Shown here piece by piece: positions 1 to 5,390 of a stretch of 11,934 bases of DNA. A program made the position numbers and the translations under genes. The notes under the pieces were generated by a model that saw nothing but the letters and a program-made list of their open reading frames with translations, did no database searches and was not told the DNA's origin. Source of the DNA: Minisyncoccota bacterium (GTDB lineage: Bacteria > Patescibacteriota > Minisyncoccia > Phycocordibacterales > JAACPR01); assembly GCA_018061745.1 (NCBI GenBank), contig JAGOTN010000003.1, forward strand, positions 1 to 11,934, in the 5' to 3' direction. Numbering within the stretch: the first letter of the stretch is position 1; each line of letters starts with the position of its first letter.

Positions 1-303
1 ATTTATATAAACATAAACTTTTTGATTGTCTGGAATGATAAAACAATCACCACCATTTTTTTGCACTGTTCCTACGAATTTTGTCTTTGCTCTTTTGATT
101 ATTTCAATGACTACACCTTGCTCCATTTCTTCTATTTTTTGACCATTTAATTCAACTAAAACAGTATCTCCTGGAAGAGCATGTTTTATGTCGGTAAATC
201 TTATGGCTATGTCTTTTTGTGTTTTTGGATTTTTGATAAAACCTAGTTTCCGAGGCTTGCTTATTGAGATTACGGCCTCAACCCTTTTTTGATTATTTTC
301 CAT
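1..303 (-). CDS. rnr: RNase R-type 3'-5' exoribonuclease, N-terminal part (cut by window start)
   Basis: The reading frame is open from an ATG at 303 down to base 1 (101 codons); the catalytic RNB domain and C-terminus lie outside the window. The visible part reads as the OB-fold (cold-shock) domains that precede the RNB domain in RNase R/RNase II proteins. Domain one has LGF at residues 20-22, DIAI at 31-34 and PGDTVLVEL at 44-52. Next comes GVVIEIIKRA (63-72), FVGTV (76-80) and IIPDN (89-93), matching the family pattern of a second OB fold. RNase R degrades structured RNA in mRNA and rRNA turnover and quality control in the cytoplasm. The protein starts directly at the first OB fold, so it lacks the N-terminal helix-turn-helix of E. 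coli RNase R. It diverges from rpsP across 65 bp. Family assignment is good; RNase R versus RNase II cannot be fully settled from this fragment. Confidence 0.75.
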   Translation of the reverse strand, partial: MENNQKRVEAVISISKPRKLGFIKNPKTQKDIAIRFTDIKHALPGDTVLVELNGQKIEEMEQGVVIEIIKRAKTKFVGTVQKNGGDCFIIPDNQKVYVYIN

Positions 304-313
304 ATTAATTGAA

Positions 314-319
314 CTTATA
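314..319 (-). promoter_or_regulatory. Possible -10 box for rnr
   Basis: On the minus strand TATAAG (five of six consensus bases) ends 10 bases before the rnr ATG. The best -35 candidate, TTGATT at 345-340, is 20 bp away, which is too long for a standard promoter, so this is weak. If real, the rnr transcript would have almost no leader and its promoter would overlap that of rpsP. Confidence 0.3.
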
Positions 320-331
320 CTAGCGCGGTCA

Positions 332-359
332 TTGACATAAATCAAATTTTTGATATTCT
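332..359 (+). promoter_or_regulatory. Promoter of the rpsP operon
   Basis: A perfect -35 box TTGACA (332-337) is followed after 16 bp by TATTCT (354-359, four of six matches). Transcription would begin near 366, only about three bases before the rpsP ATG at 369, so the message would be essentially leaderless. A 6-bp inverted repeat, ATCAAA-TT-TTTGAT (341-354), lies in the spacer and runs into the first base of the -10 box; it could be an operator. The -35 box is seen directly; the start site is inferred. Confidence 0.55.
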
Positions 360-368
360 CTTTTCACT

Positions 369-854
369 ATGTTAAAGATTAGATTACAAAGAACAGGACG
401 GAAACACGAACCAACTTTTCGTGTGGTTTTAACAGATTCAAAAAATGGTCCTAAAAGTGGAAAATTCTTAGAAATTTTAGGTTCATATGACGCACGAAGA
501 AACGCTGATACTCAATTGAAAAAAGAAAGAATTCAATATTGGATCGGTCAAGGTGCTCAAGTTTCAGACACAATTCACAACCTTTTGATTACTCATGAAG
601 TAATTGCTGGTAAAAAAATAAACGTTCTTCCTTTAAAAACTCCTATTCGAAAAGAAGTTCCTGTAGAGGAAACTCCTGTGGTAGCTGAAGCTCCAGCTGT
701 TGAAGAAACACCAGTGGTAGAAGAAGTTGTTACTGAAGCTCCTGTAGTTGAAGAGCCAGCCGTAGAAGAAGCTCCTGTAGTTGAAGAGCCTGCAGTAGAA
801 GAAACTCCTGTAGTAGAAGAGGCTCCAGTATCAGAAGAAGAAAAGACAGCGTAA
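369..854 (+). CDS. rpsP: 30S ribosomal protein bS16 with long acidic C-terminal tail
   Basis: bS16 binds 16S rRNA early in assembly of the small ribosomal subunit. The conserved core is residues 1 to about 88, opening with MLKIRLQRTGRK and containing FRVVLTDS (17-24), GKFLEILGSYD (31-41), RIQYWIGQGAQVSDT (54-68) and a final INVLP. The family is usually 80-100 residues long; this protein has 161. Residues 96-161 are a low-complexity tail of Glu, Val, Pro and Ala, with 22 Glu against one Lys (K159), partly encoded by a 33-bp tandem repeat. The tail has no recognisable fold and is probably disordered. The ATG at 369 is right for the family because S16 begins exactly at MLKIRL; no Shine-Dalgarno sequence precedes it. 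It is the first gene of the rpsP-khpA-trmD cluster, 83 bp before khpA. Identity is certain; the role of the tail is unknown. Confidence 0.95.
   Translation: MLKIRLQRTGRKHEPTFRVVLTDSKNGPKSGKFLEILGSYDARRNADTQLKKERIQYWIGQGAQVSDTIHNLLITHEVIAGKKINVLPLKTPIRKEVPVEETPVVAEAPAVEETPVVEEVVTEAPVVEEPAVEEAPVVEEPAVEETPVVEEAPVSEEEKTA
738..803 (+). repeat. 33-bp tandem repeat in the rpsP tail
   Basis: Two near-identical 33-bp copies (738-770 and 771-803) each encode APVVEEPAVEE; they differ at only a few bases, all silent. A partial third copy encoding TPVVEE follows to about 821. Looser, older-looking copies of the same E/V/P/A theme extend back to about 661. The tail therefore seems to have grown by in-frame duplication. 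Confidence 0.85.
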
Positions 855-878
855 CTTTATTGACAGTAGACCTTAATT

Positions 879-908
879 TTGACACGATTTTATATAGCAG
901 TGTTTAAT
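879..908 (+). promoter_or_regulatory. Possible internal promoter for khpA-trmD
   Basis: TTGACA (879-884) and TTTAAT (903-908, five of six) are separated by 18 bp in the 83-bp gap after rpsP. Transcription would start near 915, giving a leader of about 23 bases before khpA. A second TTGACA at 860-865 has no -10 partner. No terminator-like hairpin is visible in this gap, so read-through from rpsP is also expected. Confidence 0.45.
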
Positions 909-937
909 TCACCGCTTCATTAATACTAAAAACAGAT

Positions 938-1249
938 ATGGCTGATATAGATCAAAATTTTTTAGAATTCGTTATTAAATCATTAGTTGATAAACCCGAA
1001 AAAGTTGTAGTAAAAAGAACCGTAGATGATATGGGTGTTTTACTTACACTTTCTGTAGATTCAGAAGACATGGGAAAAATTATTGGACGACAAGGTAATA
1101 CAGCAAAAGCTATTCGAGTTTTGCTAAGAATTGTTGGAATGAAAAATAATGCTCGATTAAATTTGAAAATAAATGAACCAGAAGGTGGAATGCGCACACA
1201 AGATTTTGATAAAAGTATTGATGATGTAATAGATGAGTTGAAAATCTAA
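938..1249 (+). CDS. khpA: KhpA-type KH-domain RNA-binding protein
   Basis: This 103-residue protein is a single type-II KH domain. It starts with the family pattern LEFVIKSLVDKPEKVVV (residues 9-25), and the RNA-gripping loop GKIIGRQG spans 46-53, with the GXXG signature at G50-R51-Q52-G53. In Firmicutes KhpA acts with KhpB (Jag/EloR) as a small RNA chaperone affecting cell division and envelope growth; whether that pairing exists here cannot be seen. Most KhpA proteins are about 75-80 residues, so the last 25 (after LKINEPEGG) are a short extension ending in acidic helix-like sequence. The rpsP neighbourhood is the standard location for khpA (ylqC) and supports the call. The stop is two bases before the trmD ATG, implying tight translational coupling. 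No Shine-Dalgarno sequence precedes the start. Confidence 0.9.
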   Translation: MADIDQNFLEFVIKSLVDKPEKVVVKRTVDDMGVLLTLSVDSEDMGKIIGRQGNTAKAIRVLLRIVGMKNNARLNLKINEPEGGMRTQDFDKSIDDVIDELKI

Positions 1250-1251
1250 AT

Positions 1252-1914
1252 ATGATTTTTCATATAATTACTCTTTTCCCAGAAAGTTTTGAATCTTATT
1301 TCTCAGCCTCAATTATTGGCAGGGCAATTAAAGATAAAAAAATAAAAATTAAATATTACAATCCCAGAGATTTTACAAAAGATAAAAACAAACGGATTGA
1401 TCAAAAACCATACGGCGGAGGACCCGGAATGGTTATTGAAGCTATGCCAATTATAAAAGCAATTGAAAAAGCAAAAGGAAAAAAGGAAAATGTAAAAATC
1501 TATTTCCTTTCTCCTGGTGGAAAACAATTCACAACAGAAACCGCTTTTAAAATTTCTAAAAATAAAAAAATAACAGATTTAATCTTGATTTGTGGAAGAT
1601 ATGAAGGTATTGATTCAAGAATTAAGAAGGTTTTCAAAATGGAAGAAGTTTCTGTTGGTCCATATGTTGTAACTGGAGGGGAATTAGGTGCTATGATTAT
1701 AGTAGATGTAATTTCGAGACAAATTGAAGGTGTTTTAGGTGATTTTGATTCAAGAGAAGAAAGCCGAATTGCTTCTCATGATGTTTATACAAGGCCCGAA
1801 ACGATAGAATATAAGGGTAAAAAGTACATAGTGCCAAAGGTTTTACTATCTGGAAACCATAAGGCTATTGATGAATATCGTTCAAAAAGAAGGTCTTCTC
1901 CACAGGATCTTTAG
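1252..1914 (+). CDS. trmD: tRNA (guanine-N1)-37 methyltransferase, short form
   Basis: TrmD uses S-adenosylmethionine to methylate G37 beside the anticodon, which prevents +1 frameshifting. The SPOUT trefoil-knot fold is clear: FHIITLFPESF (3-13), the PYGGGPGM loop (53-60), FLSPGGKQF (85-93), CGRYEGIDSR (114-123) and the knot SVGPYVVTGGELGAM (134-148). Asp166, in the FDS motif, aligns with the catalytic Asp169 of E. coli TrmD. VYTRP (178-182) and VPKVLLSGNHKAI (194-206) give the usual start of the C-terminal domain. Two things are odd. The knot has GPYV where most bacteria have GDYV, and the protein ends at residue 220 with SKRRSSPQDL, without the 25-35 residue helical end of typical 240-255 residue enzymes. 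It follows khpA by two bases. rimM, normally between them, is absent. Confidence 0.93.
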   Translation: MIFHIITLFPESFESYFSASIIGRAIKDKKIKIKYYNPRDFTKDKNKRIDQKPYGGGPGMVIEAMPIIKAIEKAKGKKENVKIYFLSPGGKQFTTETAFKISKNKKITDLILICGRYEGIDSRIKKVFKMEEVSVGPYVVTGGELGAMIIVDVISRQIEGVLGDFDSREESRIASHDVYTRPETIEYKGKKYIVPKVLLSGNHKAIDEYRSKRRSSPQDL

Positions 1915-1920
1915 TTTTTC

Positions 1921-1949
1921 TTGACCAAAATTTTATTATAGGTTATTAT
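1921..1949 (+). promoter_or_regulatory. Distal promoter (P1) of the rpoB leader
   Basis: TTGACC (1921-1926) and TATTAT (1944-1949), each five of six consensus bases, are separated by the ideal 17 bp. The box begins seven bases after the trmD stop. Transcription would start near 1956, leaving a leader of about 210 bases before rpoB that contains the palindrome at 1978-1989 and the hairpin at 2063-2092. This is the best-formed promoter in the 253-bp gap. Confidence 0.6.
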
Positions 1950-1977
1950 CTTAATTGCGGATTGAGTTAAGAGGAAA

Positions 1978-1989
1978 AACGCGCGCGTT
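1978..1989. other. Perfect 12-bp CG-alternating palindrome
   Basis: AACGCGCGCGTT reads the same on both strands and includes an uninterrupted CGCGCGCG (1980-1987), very unusual against an AT-rich background. It sits about +23 to +34 relative to the inferred P1 start, a plausible place for an operator. In RNA it could form a short hairpin, or extend by pairing GGAA (1973-1976) with TTCC (1988-1991). Function is unknown. Confidence 0.6.
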
Positions 1990-2062
1990 CCAAATTTTCA
2001 TTACAAGCTCACATAATTTTCCAACATTTTGAGCACTATAATTTAAATAGAGAGGTAATTTG

Positions 2063-2092
2063 AATAAACTCCTTTTTCAAGGGGTTATTTTT
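2063..2092 (+). terminator. Intrinsic terminator or attenuator before rpoB
   Basis: AATAA (2063-2067) pairs with TTATT (2085-2089). After a one-base bulge at 2068, CTCC (2069-2072) pairs with GGGG (2081-2084), including one T-G wobble, around an 8-base loop TTTTTCAA. A T-rich run (2085-2092) overlaps and follows the 3' arm. The shape is that of a modest intrinsic terminator. It may end the rpsP-khpA-trmD transcript, or act as an attenuator for messages from P1. Confidence 0.5.
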
Positions 2093-2122
2093 GCGTCAAT
2101 ATATATATTAAATTCATACTGT

Positions 2123-2151
2123 TTGAAATTTTAGAAAATTATAGAAATAAT
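2123..2151 (+). promoter_or_regulatory. Proximal promoter (P2) of rpoB
   Basis: TTGAAA (2123-2128) and AATAAT (2146-2151), each five of six matches, are 17 bp apart. Transcription would start near 2158, about ten bases before the rpoB ATG at 2168. It lies downstream of the terminator-like hairpin, so it could supply rpoB transcripts that avoid it. The local sequence is very AT-rich, which raises the chance of a false match. Confidence 0.45.
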
Positions 2152-2167
2152 TAACTGGCACGGTTTT

Positions 2168-5100
2168 ATGGCACAAAAAAATTCGTATCATTTAGATACA
2201 GTAGGTTCAAGACCTAAAAAACACTTTTCAAAATACAAAAAACCTCTTATCGAGATGCCTGATTTGTTCGAAGGACAAGTTGAGTCTTTTGATTGGCTTC
2301 TAAAAGAAGGGGTGAAAGATGTGTTTCGAGAATTCTCTCCAATAAGAGATTATTCAGAGAAAAAATTTGATTTAGAATTCGTTGGTTTCGAATTTGAATC
2401 TCCAAAGTACACAGAAGCATTTGCTAAAGAAAATCGTCTAACATACGAAGCTCCTTTTAAAGTGCGAGCAAAGCTTACAAATAAAAATGTAAGTTCTGAA
2501 AAAGAACAAGAAATTTTCATGGCAGATTTTCCAATAATGACTCGTCATGGAACTTTTATTATTAACGGAATTGAAAGAGTTATTGTTCCACAATTAGCTC
2601 GATCTTTTGGTGTTATTTTTACAACAAACCTTCTGAGAGGAAGAAAATATTTTGGTGCAAAAATTATTCCAGCACGAGGAGCTTGGATTGAGCTTGAAAC
2701 AGATGCTGATGATATTGTTTACATCAAAATTGATAAAAACAGAAAATTCCCAGTAACTTCATTCTTGAGAGTTATGGGTGCTAAAACAGATGCTGAAATT
2801 GTAAAACTATTCGATAAGTATCCTCGAACAAAAGAAGCTATTGAAAAAACTTTGAAAAAAGATGATATCAAAGAAATTGATGCTGCATACTTGGATATTT
2901 ACAAAAGATTAAGAGACGGTGATCTTGTTAACCTTGAAAATGCTAGAGATTTTGTTAATTCAATTCTTGCAGAAGATAGATACGATTTTTCAAAAGTTGG
3001 ACGTTTCAAATTTAATAATAGATTTGGACTTCCTACAGGAAAGAAAGATTTAGAAAATAAAACTATTTCACTTTCTGATATGGTTTTGATTATTGATCAT
3101 GTTATCAATTTAAATCACACTCCCGGTGCCGTGGAGGATGATATTGATCACTTAGGTTCTCGTCGAGTACGTTTTGTTGGTGAGCTTTTGCAACAAAAAA
3201 TTCGAACTGGAATGGCGCAAATGAAAAGAAACATTCAAAACAGAATGTCTACAATCGATGCCGACTCAACACTTCCTGTAAACTTCATTTCTCCTCGTCC
3301 TCTACAAGCGAGAATTAAAGAATTCTTCTCAACAAACCAACTATCTCAATTCATGCAACAAGATAACCTTTTGCAAGAAATTGAGCACTTGAGAACTATC
3401 TCAGCACTTGGACCCGGCGGACTTACTAAAGAAAGAGCTGGTCTTGATGTGCGTGATGTTCATCCATCTCACTACGGTCGTGTTTGTCCTATTCAAACAC
3501 CTGAAGGTCCAAACATTGGATTGATTTTGCGTTTTACAAACTACGCAAGAACAAATGATTTCGGAATGATTGAAACTCCTTATGTAAAAGTTGAAAAAGG
3601 AAAAATTACAAAAGAAGTAGTTTACCTAAATGCACTTGAAGAAGAGCAATTCAATATTACTCACGCGGCGACACCTTATGATGAAAACGGAAACATTACA
3701 ATTGATAATGTGGATGTTCGAATCGGAGGAAGACCAAGTGTAATAAATAAATCAGAGGTTAATTTTATCGACGTTGCAACAAACCAAGCTTTCTCAATTG
3801 CGACATCAATGATTCCATTTCTAAATCACGATGAAGCCAGTCGAGCTCTTATGGCATCAAACATGCAAAAACAAGCTGTGCCTTGTGTGCGTGCAGATGC
3901 TCCTCTTGTTGGAACTGGTGCTGAAGAATTAGCTTTGAAAAATTCAAGTCGTCTTGTTCGAGCTGAAGAAGATGGAGTTATTGAAATTGCTGATGCTCGA
4001 AGAATTGTTTTAGAAACATCTAAAGGAAAGAAAATTGAAAATCGTTTGATTAGTTTCCAAAGAACAAACAGTTTTACAGCATTTGGACAAAGACCAGTTG
4101 TTGTACCTGGACAAAAAGTTAAAAAAGGAGAATTGCTAGCTGATGTTTCTTCATCAGATAATGGACAAATTGCTCTAGGTCAAAACCTAAGAGTAGCTTT
4201 CCTTTCTTGGTCTGGTGCCAACTATGAAGATGCGATTATCGTTTCAGAAAGATTGGTTAAGGATAGTACTTTGACTTCTATTCACATGGAAGAAGTAGTT
4301 ATTAATGTTCGAGATACTAAACTTGGTCCAGAGGTAACAACTCCTGATATTCCAAACGTTTCGGAAACAAAACTAAAAAATCTAGATGAAGAAGGTGTGA
4401 TTCGTATCGGTGCTGAAATTCGACCGGGAGATATTTTGGTTGGAAAAATTACACCTAGAGGAGAAACTCAACTAACTCCTGAAGAAAGACTATTGCGATC
4501 TATTTTTGGAGACAAAGCTAGAGACGTGAAAGATACTTCAAAAAGAGTTGAGGCGGGCCAAAGGGGAAGAATTATTGGAATCAAAATTTTCTCACGAGAA
4601 AAAGGAGATCGACTTGAATCTGGAATTATAAAAAGAATTCACATCGAAATTGCTCAACTTAGAAACATTTCTGTTGGAGATAAGTTGGCTGGACGACACG
4701 GAAACAAAGGAGTTATTTCAAGAGTGCTTCCTGTAGAAGATATGCCTTATGATAAAGACGGTGTACCTGTAGATATTATTCTTACTCCACTTGGAGTTCC
4801 GAGTCGTATGAACTTGGGTCAAATTCTTGAATTACACTTAGGAATGGCTGCGAATACTCTTGGATACCAAGCTATCGTTCCTGCTTTCGCTGGTGCAACT
4901 GATCAAGAAATTAAACAAGAACTAAAAGAAGCAGGTCTTGCTGAGAATGGAAAAATGCCTCTATTTGACGGACGAACTGGAGATAAATTTGAACAAGATA
5001 TTGCTGTTGGTTATATGTATATTCTAAAACTTCACCACATGGTTGAAGATAAAATTCACATGCGATCAATCGGGCCATACTCTCTTATTACTCAACAACC

Positions 5101-5386
5101 ACTTGGAGGACGTTCACAAAACGGAGGACAAAGATTTGGAGAGATGGAGGTTTGGGCTCTTCTTGGACACGGAGCGGCTCACACTCTTCGAGAAATTTTG
5201 ACTTACAAGTCAGATGATATCCAAGGACGTTCAGCTGCATTCGATGCAATCGTTAAAGGTCAACCAATTAGACAAGTCGGAACTCCTGCATCATTCAATG
5301 TTCTTATGGCAAACATGAGAGGTCTAGCATTGGACGCAGAACTTCATTCAGAATTTGAAGAAGAAGATAATAAAATTAACGAATAG
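2168..5386 (+). CDS. rpoB: DNA-directed RNA polymerase subunit beta
   Basis: RpoB forms one pincer of the RNA polymerase clamp and part of the active site. Landmarks in order: GQVESFDWLLKEGVKDVF (36-53), MTRHGTFIINGIERVIV (124-140), DDIDHLGSRRVR (324-335), the rifampicin region (388-420, ending ISALGPGGLT), VHPSHYGRVCPIQTPEGPN (431-449), NYEDAIIVSERL (685-696), the nucleotide-channel lysines K839 (GDK) and K847 (GNK) around AGRHGNKGV, and the C-terminal GGQRFGEMEVWAL (986-998), which packs on beta'. At 1072 residues it is short compared with E. coli (1342) because the lineage-specific insertions are missing. Rifampicin-contact positions differ: N390, Q397, D399 and T410 stand where E. coli has S509, D516, N518 and R529. 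The ATG at 2168 gives the first well-placed start; no Shine-Dalgarno sequence is present. It is followed by rpoC after four bases. Confidence 0.98.
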   Translation: MAQKNSYHLDTVGSRPKKHFSKYKKPLIEMPDLFEGQVESFDWLLKEGVKDVFREFSPIRDYSEKKFDLEFVGFEFESPKYTEAFAKENRLTYEAPFKVRAKLTNKNVSSEKEQEIFMADFPIMTRHGTFIINGIERVIVPQLARSFGVIFTTNLLRGRKYFGAKIIPARGAWIELETDADDIVYIKIDKNRKFPVTSFLRVMGAKTDAEIVKLFDKYPRTKEAIEKTLKKDDIKEIDAAYLDIYKRLRDGDLVNLENARDFVNSILAEDRYDFSKVGRFKFNNRFGLPTGKKDLENKTISLSDMVLIIDHVINLNHTPGAVEDDIDHLGSRRVRFVGELLQQKIRTGMAQMKRNIQNRMSTIDADSTLPVNFISPRPLQARIKEFFSTNQLSQFMQQDNLLQEIEHLRTISALGPGGLTKERAGLDVRDVHPSHYGRVCPIQTPEGPNIGLILRFTNYARTNDFGMIETPYVKVEKGKITKEVVYLNALEEEQFNITHAATPYDENGNITIDNVDVRIGGRPSVINKSEVNFIDVATNQAFSIATSMIPFLNHDEASRALMASNMQKQAVPCVRADAPLVGTGAEELALKNSSRLVRAEEDGVIEIADARRIVLETSKGKKIENRLISFQRTNSFTAFGQRPVVVPGQKVKKGELLADVSSSDNGQIALGQNLRVAFLSWSGANYEDAIIVSERLVKDSTLTSIHMEEVVINVRDTKLGPEVTTPDIPNVSETKLKNLDEEGVIRIGAEIRPGDILVGKITPRGETQLTPEERLLRSIFGDKARDVKDTSKRVEAGQRGRIIGIKIFSREKGDRLESGIIKRIHIEIAQLRNISVGDKLAGRHGNKGVISRVLPVEDMPYDKDGVPVDIILTPLGVPSRMNLGQILELHLGMAANTLGYQAIVPAFAGATDQEIKQELKEAGLAENGKMPLFDGRTGDKFEQDIAVGYMYILKLHHMVEDKIHMRSIGPYSLITQQPLGGRSQNGGQRFGEMEVWALLGHGAAHTLREILTYKSDDIQGRSAAFDAIVKGQPIRQVGTPASFNVLMANMRGLALDAELHSEFEEEDNKINE

Positions 5387-5390
5387 GCTT

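Noticed and set aside
860..865. First TTGACA after the rpsP stop
   Set aside because: No acceptable -10 hexamer occurs 16-19 bp downstream. The second TTGACA at 879-884 has one and was called instead.
1955..2032. 25-codon open frame beginning at TTG in the rpoB leader (possible leader peptide)
   Set aside because: It has no ATG or ribosome-binding site and no informative codon run, and an open frame of this length is expected by chance. I could not support it as a gene.
2037..2042. Perfect TATAAT in the rpoB leader
   Set aside because: No -35-like sequence lies 16-18 bp upstream (the bases there are TAATTT-like) and there is no extended -10 TG. The perfect hexamer in AT-rich DNA is not enough for a promoter call.
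5355..5390. Upstream in-frame ATG that would lengthen RpoC by 12 residues
   Set aside because: It overlaps rpoB by 32 bp, and the extra residues (KKKIIKLTNRL) resemble nothing in RpoC. The ATG at 5391, four bases after the rpoB stop, is a better start.
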